Shown: in pieces, positions 45,401 through 51,351 of the stretch | How the letters are laid out: each line of letters begins with the position of its first letter | Numbering within the stretch: the stretch's first letter is position 1 | From: Chroococcus sp. CMT-3BRIN-NPC107 | Lineage (GTDB): Bacteria; Cyanobacteriota; Cyanobacteriia; Cyanobacteriales; Chroococcidiopsidaceae | Length of the DNA: 51,351 nt | Assembly: GCA_019359635.1 (NCBI GenBank) | Contig: JAHHGY010000025.1 | Coordinates: forward strand, 1 to 51,351 | Reading direction: 5' to 3' | Made by a program: the position numbers and the translations under genes | Notes under the pieces: model-generated | The model's input: only the letters and a program-made list of their open reading frames with translations | Told to the model about the DNA's origin: nothing | The model's database searches: none

Positions 45401-45591
45401 CCTACATTAGTTAGTAGTAGCTGTATGGCAAAAGCCAAAACCACCCCGGCAACTAATGCTACAAAAAATTTTGGTCCTGAAAATAGAAGTGCCGCATCTT
45501 CTGGAGTTTCCACCCCTTCTTGTACTGGAATTTGTGCTAACCAAAATAGTGTTTTGTTTAGTCCCAGTGTCATCCCAATATGTTCAAACAT
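42457..45591 (-). CDS. Large membrane protein with about eight diverged ~90-residue repeats
   Basis: The 1044-residue protein has three N-terminal membrane helices (about 44-65, 97-118 and 122-150) and one C-terminal helix (about 1017-1042, Ala/Gly-rich). Between them are roughly eight units of 85-100 residues. The clearest four read like ESYLRNTGKDELNPNAI, LLNDPQAG, RFDRNTLVQLLNQRQDLNEEQ and then INQVE. The core pattern is YLRNTGKDELNPE, DPQAG, DRDTLV, LLxxRxDLSEEEAN and IVDQV. A coiled coil rich in Glu/Arg/Gln (about 960-1010) precedes the last helix. Early units are more diverged. I recall similar cyanobacterial proteins without firm function. It looks like a membrane scaffold or tether and not a transporter. 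Confidence 0.8.
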   Translation of the reverse strand: MFEHIGMTLGLNKTLFWLAQIPVQEGVETPEDAALLFSGPKFFVALVAGVVLAFAIQLLLTNVGVAFLLGRSSDNSDSQSDEEATSFGGTIRKIGTALGLATLISVSVSLAIACFLAVKLSLIESAGLGAIVGLVIWAAYFLLLVWVGSSSVGSLIGSLINTATSGMQALMGTAAAALGAKAVNNQVVATAEAAASAIRRELGSAVDPMSVRENVEDYLQMLRPPELDLSKIRGEFEKLLNDPQLKAVAGSSDLRNIDRQKFVDLVSSRTDLSKKDMNRIVDQLESVWKQVVDRQAPQTDRMGELVEYLKSVAPGQAKTDELNAKIDRLMEEMRQSKDADQKATQETTPGPVQRTLQTGINTLMGLVMGRTDLSDLDVEKIVGSLTSAKDKVTEQADKVATKAGIKTPSLPYSTIRADVENYLLNTYAWQMSQDKIAEEFYDVLYDPAADPGAVRRQLEQLSRNDFVQLLQQRGILTQGQIAAISDRLESIRTEVLTTVRGLEEKEAAQDLQRAVESYLLVTSKSELTSEGVERTFKPLLQDSEASHETLSIRLAGLDRESMRQVLLQRNDISETEANEIVGLLEAQKDRVLFESQNLADQAKAQAESLWLNLESYLRNTGKDELNPNAIASELKTLLNDPQAGMSAIASRVSRFDRNTLVQLLNQRQDLNEEQINQTINQVESVWGSVRHAPQNVASLAKDRYDSVTTTLSDYLRNTGKDELNPEGITRDFAKLFENPQQGALALRRRLSQVDRDTLVQLLSQRQDLSQEQVNQVIDQVQSSIRNLVRSPRRLAARTQQRVQTFSANVEDYLRNTGKDELNPEAIKRDLQLLIHDPRAGVESFSDRLAHFDRDTVVTLLQARGDMSEEEANRIVDQVLAVREQFVEQVRAVQRRIQDTLDGVFGQIRNYLNSLDRPELNYDGIKRDVRQLFDDPQAGFDSIRDRLGSFNRDTLVAVMSSREDISEADANRIIDQIEGARNSVLQRAERIQQEAQRRLEDVKRQAQKQAEETRKAAATAAQWLAGTAIVSAICAAIGGALAVAG

Positions 45592-46011
45592 GATATACCT
45601 TCGTCAAAGCTTAACTCGGCGTTGATTTATAGATTGTGTGAGGTAAAAACAGTGTATCTCTTACAATACTCAACTATGAGGTTACAATCGCTGCCTGTGG
45701 CAGTTTATTACATCCTCCCTTGGTTGTAAAAATATCTCTTTAGCCAGATGATCTAAGCTGTACAAGAAAGCACAAAAGTCAAGCCGATTGGGGTAGTTGG
45801 TATAATTTGAGCTATGCCTACCACTACATTGAGTAACTTACATTGCAAAATGTAAATTTTACTCTAACTATTGATAGAAGTCTTTACAAAAAAAGTTTAT
45901 TCAAATCAGCCTTTAGAGTTGCTCAAAGGTTGTGCCTAGAGACAGAAAGCAGTATTTAGATAGCTAGATACAGTAGAGACATAAAACATAATTCTTCACA
46001 ATATAAAGAAC
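45592..46011. other. Intergenic region upstream of hli
   Basis: These 420 bases lie between the divergent repeat-protein gene and hli, with no gene seen. A perfect dyad TTACATT-GCAA-AATGTAA lies at 45838-45855. A CTTTACAAAAAAAGTTTA stretch near 45883 loosely recalls the GTTACA-type HLR1 site of RpaB that controls high-light genes, but the spacing is not convincing. Confidence 0.5.
45838..45855. promoter_or_regulatory. TTACATT-GCAA-AATGTAA dyad, candidate operator
   Basis: This is a perfect 7-base inverted repeat with a 4-base centre, about 160 bases before hli and 247 bases before the repeat-protein start. It contains TTACA, the core of HLR1 boxes, in both orientations. Confidence 0.4.
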
Positions 46012-46209
46012 ATGGAAACCAAAAATACAAACTTACCACCCGTTGCTACAGCTTATAATGGTAAGGATCGTAACTCTTTCTTATTTGGCTTCAATCCTCA
46101 AGCAGAATTGTGGAATGGACGCTTGGCAATGATTGGATTTTTAGCTTATTTACTTTGGGATTTGGCTGGTTACAGCGTAGTTCGTGACTTGTTACATTTA
46201 GTTGGTTAA
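46012..46209 (+). CDS. High-light-inducible protein (HLIP/SCP, CAB superfamily)
   Basis: The 65-residue protein has the single chlorophyll-binding helix with the ExxNxR motif as Glu32, Asn35 and Arg37 (AELWNGRLAMIGFLAYLLWD). This is the one-helix ancestor of plant light-harvesting proteins. HLIPs bind chlorophyll and carotenoid, quench energy and assist PSII repair and chlorophyll synthesis under high light. The length is normal. Expression is usually raised by high light via RpaB; the upstream region has only weak HLR1-like signs. A HIP1-centred terminator follows. Confidence 0.93.
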   Translation: METKNTNLPPVATAYNGKDRNSFLFGFNPQAELWNGRLAMIGFLAYLLWDLAGYSVVRDLLHLVG

Positions 46210-46339
46210 TTAGATCCCAAAAGTATCAAATATTCTCTATTAGCCCCCTAAATCACCAAGGGTGGAGAACTTAAATTCAAGTTATCCCCAAATTTAGGCA
46301 GCTAGTTCGAGTAGTATCCAACACTTTTAAGACATCATC

Positions 46340-46376
46340 TAAGGGATAGGCGATCGCCTACCCCTTAATTTTTTGG
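46340..46376 (+). terminator. HIP1-centred hairpin terminator after hli
   Basis: TAAGGGATAGGCGATCGCCT followed by ACCCCTTA pairs around a central GGCGATCGCC with one mismatch per arm, and a TTTTTT tract follows. It lies about 130 bases after the hli stop. Confidence 0.65.
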
Positions 46377-46406
46377 CTCAATGCAATAGCCCGTAAAGCG
46401 GTTTTG

Positions 46407-46430
46407 AAGTTTTTTTAGATAAAAAAACTT
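46407..46430. repeat. Perfect A/T dyad at the 3' end of the kinase gene
   Basis: AAGTTTTTTTA (46407-46417) pairs with TAAAAAAACTT (46420-46430), with two bases in the centre. It lies 6 bases past the kinase stop on the minus strand. The stem is weak in energy; it could help end transcription on either strand. Confidence 0.45.
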
Positions 46431-46435
46431 TCACT

Positions 46436-47542
46436 TTAAGATGGTTTGTTTAAACGCGCCCAAAATTGAGAGCCACCTTTAGGGCGACGCGAGTAACCAA
46501 TCTTACCACCCCAACGTTCAACAGTAATTCGACAAAAATAAAGCCCCAGCCCAACTTTTCCAACTTTGTTTCTGCCTTGAGAAAACTTTGTAAATAAATT
46601 ACTTACCATTTCTGGCGATACGCCTGCACCTTCATCTAGTACAGAAATTAAAATATCTTTTTCCTGTTGTTGCAGATCGATAATTACCGTTGAGTAGGGT
46701 GGGCTATGACGAAAAGCATTATCTACTAAATTAGTCAATACTCGCTCTAGGCGCGATCTTTCCCCTACAACTTTCCAATTGCGATCGCGATCGATATTTG
46801 CTCCTAGTTTCAAATTCATCTGATTGGCAATAAAATTTGGCTCTAGTGCTTCAATTACATCTTTAGCACAGGCAAGAGCATCTGGTGATTGTTCAAAATC
46901 GACGGTAAAAGCTTCTAAAGACTCTACTTCGGCAGAAAAAGCATTCAATACATCTTTAATTAAAGTTTCTTGCTTAACAGTTTGTTTTTTGCCTGTTTGT
47001 AAGTATTCTATTCCTTTAGGTGTTAAAGCTTGAAAACTAAGCAGATCGAAGCAACATTTAATTGCTGTCAATTGTCCAGCCAAATCGTGAATGATGCAAT
47101 GAATTAAGATTTCTTTTTTTTGGACTTCTTTAGTTAATTTTTGATAACTTAGATTGCTCTCTCGGCATTTTTGAATCAGAAACTGTTTTTCTTGATAAGC
47201 TTCTTCAACTAAAGAAATTAGTAAAACTTTGGTATTAGTTAAACGCAGAGCCGTAGCTTCAAAATGATATTCTTTTCCAGAGTTATCTACTTCAGCCCAC
47301 AGAGGAGAGGTTAGTTTTTGATTGCTTTCACTTCTCCAAAACTCTCCAGCATCAATAATAAAATTTTCTAAAAAAGGAAACTTACTTCCTGGTGCTAGTT
47401 TTTGCTGCTCGGTAGCCTCTGGGTAAAACTGAATAAACCAATCTGGGATAGCTCCAATCATTTTAAAATAGCCGTCATCTAATAATTCCATAATGACTAT
47501 ATCTAGAGCGGCAAAAAGGTCAGCTTCAATAGACTGAATCAT
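46436..47542 (-). CDS. Sensor histidine kinase, last gene of the OmpA/GTPase/cyclase operon
   Basis: The 368-residue protein has an N-terminal PAS-like region (1-120, WFIQFYPEATEQQKLAPG), a helical segment, and the phosphoacceptor His152 in IIHDLAGQLTAIKCCFDLL. A HATPase domain follows with the N box (VLTNLVDNAFRHSP), G1 DEGAGVSPEM and G2 GKVGLGLYFCRITVERWGG. There is no membrane helix, so it is soluble. The H box is of the less common IHDL type. Its ATG overlaps the TAA of the cyclase-like gene by one base, so it is translationally coupled. No response regulator is next to it; the target is unknown. Confidence 0.87.
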   Translation of the reverse strand: MIQSIEADLFAALDIVIMELLDDGYFKMIGAIPDWFIQFYPEATEQQKLAPGSKFPFLENFIIDAGEFWRSESNQKLTSPLWAEVDNSGKEYHFEATALRLTNTKVLLISLVEEAYQEKQFLIQKCRESNLSYQKLTKEVQKKEILIHCIIHDLAGQLTAIKCCFDLLSFQALTPKGIEYLQTGKKQTVKQETLIKDVLNAFSAEVESLEAFTVDFEQSPDALACAKDVIEALEPNFIANQMNLKLGANIDRDRNWKVVGERSRLERVLTNLVDNAFRHSPPYSTVIIDLQQQEKDILISVLDEGAGVSPEMVSNLFTKFSQGRNKVGKVGLGLYFCRITVERWGGKIGYSRRPKGGSQFWARLNKPS

Positions 47543-48555
47543 TATTTTGTCCTACAAGAATATGTCTTTACTATCCCAGAAGTTGTCGATACACTTACCG
47601 ATTCTAAAAAATGCTTCTGCATATCGTTAATTTTGTTGTAAGTATGTTCATCAATTAAAATTTCTTTAGAATTAACTTGGCTTTTCAGTACCAGTAGTAA
47701 ATCAATAGGATGACCAACTGTGACACAAGTTTTACTTGCTTTACTACCAATTAAACCCAAAACTACCAACCCAGAAGTAATACTAATTGCAATATCGAGG
47801 TTTGGGTTTGATTGCTGTCTTTGATTTATTTCTTGGACAGATTCAAGCATTTGAAAAGCCGCAGCGATCGCTTGCATAGGTGGACAGCCTATAGAAGGTA
47901 AAATACCAAACAAACTAATTACAGTATCGCCTACTATTTTATCAATCATTCCTGCTTCATCAAGAATTGATTGAATTATGGGAGATAGATAAAGATTTAA
48001 TGTTTTAAATGTTTTTTTTGGCGAATTATGTTCGCTATAAGCTGTAAACTCGCAAATTTTGGTACTCAAAATCGTAATATCTCGACGCTTACCTTGCTCG
48101 TTTAAATCAATTAACCCTTGAGCTAAATTGTCTTTTATTTCTTTACCAAAATATTGATTAATTATTTTTGATTGTTCGTTTCTAAGTAAACTAAGATCGT
48201 TACCTTTTTGCTGCATTAATTGGTGGCGATCGCGTTCCTTACTAGCGTCTAGTAGCAGTATCCAATCTCCTTCATTTCCTGAAAATATATGTACATCTGC
48301 ACAAATTCCCTGCTCTACATTGGTACAAGGTAAAACTACTGGTACGCCATTCAATGGTAATAGCCCTTCTAATAAAGGAACTTGCTTGGATGCTAATTCT
48401 CCCTTTTGTAAGTTGCTAATTTCGTAATTAGATAAATTGCCTCCCCAACTTAACAGACAACCATCTTTTGCTACTAATAAATAAGCCAGAGATTGACGGT
48501 TTACAATTAAGTTACTTAGATAGTTAAGAGCTACAGCCGGAATGCGATCGCTCAT
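47542..48555 (-). CDS. Class III cyclase-domain protein with lost catalytic residues (likely pseudo-cyclase)
   Basis: The 337-residue protein has a PAS-like sensor part (about 15-110: AYLLVAKDGCLLSWGGNLSNY) and, from about 155, a guanylate/adenylate cyclase fold. Against the usual SDIRGFT the metal motif reads STKICEFT with Lys166 in place of the first Asp. The second Asp (Asp210 in DKIVGD) is kept. In the usual GDAVNLAARL block it reads GHPIDLLLVL, so the Asp is His282, the transition-state Asn is Asp285 and the Arg is Val289. Cyclase activity is thus doubtful; a regulatory or binding role is likelier. ATGA overlaps the GTPase stop by four bases. Confidence 0.85.
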   Translation of the reverse strand: MSDRIPAVALNYLSNLIVNRQSLAYLLVAKDGCLLSWGGNLSNYEISNLQKGELASKQVPLLEGLLPLNGVPVVLPCTNVEQGICADVHIFSGNEGDWILLLDASKERDRHQLMQQKGNDLSLLRNEQSKIINQYFGKEIKDNLAQGLIDLNEQGKRRDITILSTKICEFTAYSEHNSPKKTFKTLNLYLSPIIQSILDEAGMIDKIVGDTVISLFGILPSIGCPPMQAIAAAFQMLESVQEINQRQQSNPNLDIAISITSGLVVLGLIGSKASKTCVTVGHPIDLLLVLKSQVNSKEILIDEHTYNKINDMQKHFLESVSVSTTSGIVKTYSCRTK

Positions 48556-49052
48556 TGTTTCTCCAACATTTTTTCTGCTAAGTTTAAAAATGCCTGCTCT
48601 ACACCTAATCCAGTTTTTGCACTACTTTTAATTATTAGCCATCTTTTTTCTACAAGTTCCTCCAACATAGTTTCTTCAATTTCCCAATCTTCTGTAAGAT
48701 CGTACTTGTTTAACACCATAATGAAAGGAACTTTACCAATGGCGATTTCTACTCTTTTTTGCAAGCATAAAGCTCTTTCTAAAGTATGTTTGCGCGTACC
48801 ATCTACTACTAAAAAATAGCCAGAAGCACCGCGCAAATAAGACATCTGGACTTTCTGAAACTCGTCTTCACCATGAATATCCCACAAAATCATATTTAAT
48901 TCTTGTTCCCCCAGTTTAATGGTTCTTTTATCAATCTTTACGCCTACTGTAGAGTGGTAAATATCAGAATATATACTTTTAACAAAACGTGCTACTAGGC
49001 TAGTTTTTCCAGTAGCAAAAGCGCCCACCATACAAATCTTTTTCTGAATCAT
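48552..49052 (-). CDS. Ras/Rab-like small GTPase
   Basis: The 166-residue single-domain protein has G1 GAFATGKTS (10-18), switch I STVGVKI with Thr35, G3 WDIHGED (Asp58, Gly61), G4 NKYD (115-118) and G5 SSAK. It has the length and order of eukaryote-like Ras GTPases found in bacteria. The catalytic-Gln position after the G3 glycine is Glu62, and the usual Thr-Ala before the glycine is Ile-His, so intrinsic hydrolysis may be low or need a partner. No lipid-attachment Cys is at the C-terminus. Its ATG overlaps the TGA of the OmpA gene, and its own TGA overlaps the next ATG. Confidence 0.88.
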   Translation of the reverse strand: MIQKKICMVGAFATGKTSLVARFVKSIYSDIYHSTVGVKIDKRTIKLGEQELNMILWDIHGEDEFQKVQMSYLRGASGYFLVVDGTRKHTLERALCLQKRVEIAIGKVPFIMVLNKYDLTEDWEIEETMLEELVEKRWLIIKSSAKTGLGVEQAFLNLAEKMLEKQ

Positions 49053-51052
49053 TGATTAGTTTTAAAATTAAGTTTGTCTGTTAAAAAAACCTTAAACGTC
49101 ACGCTGCGATTAATTTCTCCTTGGTTGATATTCGCTTTAGGTGGTAAAGATTGTTTTGTACCTACACCTATAGCAGTAAGCTCTGTATTAATTAATCCTT
49201 GAGATTTCAATTTAGATAAAATTGTATAAGCCCGGTTTTGGCTTAATAGTAAATTTTTATCTTCTGCACCACTATAACTTGTGTGTCCGATAACTTGAAT
49301 TTGTGCATCTTTATTATGTAAAGGCGCAGCGCTAGATAGCTTATTGATTTCTTGAACTAGACCTTTTATTTTTTGTTTTTGACCAGGTAGCAGTGTCGTA
49401 TTTCATAATTGAAAAATTATTATTTGTTGTTCTATATTTTGTTTGCTTATTTGTAGTTGTTTGTAATCTATTTGAATCAGGTTTTGGTCGTTGTATTTAG
49501 TAATTCCTGGAATAGCTTTCACTAACGTTTGTGTATCGACAATCCATTTTTGTTCGCCAGAACCTTGAGCAGATAATACCCCATTTTTATCTATTTTTAA
49601 AGAGACTGTTGGCGGCGGCTTAAGAATTTGACTAACTCTTACTGTAAATATACTAGGTTCAAAAGACAAATAAGGTTCCCAGTGGCTGACCACAGCTTGA
49701 GGATTAATTTTTGCTTTTTGCAAAATTAAGAGCGGATCGGCGGCTAGCGGATCTCGCAATCCCGAAATTTGGTACTTGCCATGACGTTTCTCAAAATCCG
49801 TAACTACCATACCAGGCTGCCGATCTAATTGTTCTACGTAAGCTTCCCAACGCCGATTTTCTTGATAAGAAATGAACGCCCAAGCCGCTAAACCTACGAT
49901 TATAGAACCAGCCAATATTGGTAATAAAGGAGAGCTTTTTTGTTTTTTAATTGCATATTGAGCTTGCAAACATTCTTCTAAATACTCTCTACTAGCTTCA
50001 AACGGTTCGTTGTTACCGTCAAAAACAACAAGTTGGTGGTGAAAATCGCTATGATTTTTTTCAATTACATTTTGAAAAACTAGCCGCAATTCTTTAGGCG
50101 CGTTGCCTCTAATTACCCCAGCTAAAATTGCTTTGGAACCTTCCTCAATCCAAATAGTTAGTTCTCCAAACCGTAAAGTTTCTAAACCATCGCCCTGCTG
50201 AATATTGAAGGAATCTTGAACAAAATCTTGAATAGCTCTAAGCATAGCAGAAACTAAGTCAGCATCTTGAGCCGCTAGCAGTTCTACCACAATATGTTGC
50301 AATACTAGGCTAGTCTCTTTATGAATAAGAAAGACTTGCTCGACGCGATAAAGGAGGGTACGAAGTATAACAACTTCTGCAAAAGATTTACCTGTTTGTC
50401 TTGCTTCTAAACGCCATTTAAAACTTTGTAAAGATAAGCTATGTTCTAAGGTTTGATTTAATGATTGAATTAAGGTTCCAATTGCTACGTGAATCGCTTT
50501 GCGGATGGCGGGCCCAATAACTGGGAAAATAGCGTTAGCAATAATATTTATGTCTTTTTTAACAGATAGTTGTAGCGCTTCTTCAACGGTTGGCAGTAAA
50601 GCTTTGGTTAGTTTTTCCTGTCTTTGCAACGATAGCAAGATAATTGCTGCAGGAAGTACATTGCTTAAATCTTCTGCGTATATCTGGGGATTGTCTAAAC
50701 GCTCTTGCAATTTCTCTAATTGAACTTGCTCTGGATTTAATAACAATTGACGCAATTGAGCTAAAGCGTCTTCATTGGGATCGTTGCTGTGATTATTTTG
50801 TAGTGGCAATTCGCCATTACTGGCATCGCTGTTAAGGATTAATTCACGCAGTTGAGCTATTTCGTCTTCTGTGCTTGCTGGTGTCTCGTGAGATGCTGAT
50901 TCATTGTTTAATTGCGATCGCAATTAAACAATCTCTTTTTCTACTACTACTTCCTCCGGTGGGGGATTTAAAAGCAAATTCCGCAATAGCGCGATCGCTT
51001 CCTCATCGGTAGCTGAGGAATTATTAGCACCATCAAAGGAATAGTTAGTCAA
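49049..51052 (-). pseudogene. OmpA-domain membrane protein gene with two in-frame stop codons
   Basis: A single reading frame of 668 codons runs from TTG 51050-51052 (AGGTGA about eight bases before it) to TGA 49049-49051, broken by TAA at 50924-50926 and TGA at 49403-49405. It has three N-terminal copies of an ALLRNLLLNP motif (also AQLRELILNS and AQLRQLLLNP), a helical cytosolic part and a membrane helix (LLPILAGSIIVGLAAWAFI). A BON-like part follows, and an OmpA peptidoglycan-binding C-terminus lies after the second stop (LSQNRAYTILSKL). GHTD of OmpA is GHTS here. No frameshift is seen. It may be freshly inactive; the ATGA overlap couples it to the GTPase. Confidence 0.8.
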
Positions 51053-51118
51053 TGCCCAATCACCTATAATTAACTTGTAGAATAGCCCTTGATTAGTTGC
51101 GATTGTATAATTAACTAC

Positions 51119-51146
51119 TAAGCCCAACCCTCTCAGGCTGGGCTTA
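51119..51146. terminator. Hairpin upstream of the OmpA operon
   Basis: TAAGCCCA (51119-51126) pairs with TGGGCTTA (51139-51146). On the minus strand it precedes the OmpA start by about 67 bases, so it may end a gene beyond the window or shape the operon leader. Confidence 0.45.
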
Positions 51147-51261
51147 ACAATCAATATTGCTTATTTCCTTACTATTTATTCGGTATTTCAAACTCGTTAT
51201 TTAGTTGCATTGCTACTTGAGTTAGTAAGAGGGTGTTTGAAAAGTTTTGCGGGGTCAGATT

Positions 51262-51348
51262 TTATGCTAATCGCTTCACCATGATCCTTATCATGGCAAG
51301 GTAGATAAACGTCTCTGATGTTTCCGGCAATAATTCGCGCGTCTCTGA
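51262..51348 (-). CDS. IS5-family transposase, C-terminal 28 residues
   Basis: Reading from the right edge the frame gives LLPETSETFIYLAMIRIMVKRLA and stops at 51262-51264. ETSExFIYxAMIRIMxxRLA is the usual end of IS5-group transposases. A stop codon (TAG) lies in frame at 51349-51351, so this copy may be broken, or a join lies there. GAGGGTGTTTGAAAAGTT from about 51230 is likely the terminal repeat of the element. The rest is outside the window. Confidence 0.65.
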   Translation of the reverse strand, partial: SETRELLPETSETFIYLAMIRIMVKRLA

Positions 51349-51351
51349 CTA

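Noticed and set aside
1-51351. tRNA, rRNA and riboswitch genes
   Set aside because: No cloverleaf, conserved TTCGA arm or known riboswitch core was seen by eye in the gaps. A covariance-model search would be needed to exclude them.

Overview
The window is cyanobacterial chromosome. The octamer GCGATCGC (HIP1) is scattered throughout. The genes include apcD (allophycocyanin-B), psbI, chlM, a high-light-inducible protein, a helical carotenoid protein, a PSI accumulation factor, an RpaA-type regulator and an LptD-like DUF3769 protein. GC is low to moderate. The species cannot be named from this sequence. Both edges lie inside insertion-sequence genes (a DDE transposase tail at 2-106 and an IS5-type transposase tail at 51262-51348), so the window may be a contig that ends at repeats.

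Layout. 1-2400: an IS has cut off an RsbRD-type signalling protein after about 42 codons. It is followed by a DUF1350 protein and a response regulator with an RsbU-type phosphatase. 2400-2990: a gene-poor stretch with two small palindromic elements. 2990-9782: HAD hydrolase, EamA transporter and GT4 glycosyltransferase (a pair), apcD, rlmD, a prohibitin-like protein and tlyA. 9783-18052: a tandem repeat, glgP, psbI, the LptD-like gene, purE, nagA and chlM. 18197-26856: a Vat-like acetyltransferase, DUF423, the carotenoid protein, a SirB1-like protein, a Tat-exported multicopper oxidase, a GspE-like ATPase, a TPR protein and the PSI factor. 26833-30075: ergothioneine genes egtC-egtB and egtD. 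30262-32685: a bacterial RNA-repair operon (hen1, rlaP, pnkp) in which all three genes are damaged. 32682-42000: SRPBCC protein, MscS-like channel, thrC with a MoaD-like partner, pyrD, DUF421, a secreted hypothetical, DUF202 with a YheT hydrolase, and rpaA. 42457-46209: a 1044-residue membrane protein made of about eight diverged repeats, then hli. 46436-51052: a four-gene operon on the minus strand.

Two parts deserve most attention. The first is the decayed Pnkp/Hen1/RlaP cassette. hen1 has an in-frame loss of its N-terminal domain and a changed metal-ligand residue. rlaP is frameshifted. pnkp has two stops, a frameshift and a deletion of its phosphatase domain. The second is the operon at 46436-51052. 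Overlapping stop and start codons couple an OmpA-domain membrane protein, a Ras-like GTPase with an unusual switch II, a class III cyclase domain lacking catalytic residues (a likely pseudo-cyclase) and a histidine kinase. It looks like an envelope-linked signalling module, but its OmpA gene carries two in-frame stop codons. The 1044-residue repeat protein, anchored at both ends, is the best candidate for an undescribed structural protein.

No tRNA, rRNA or CRISPR array was recognised. All family names rest on reading the sequence and recalling family motifs; no database search was done.
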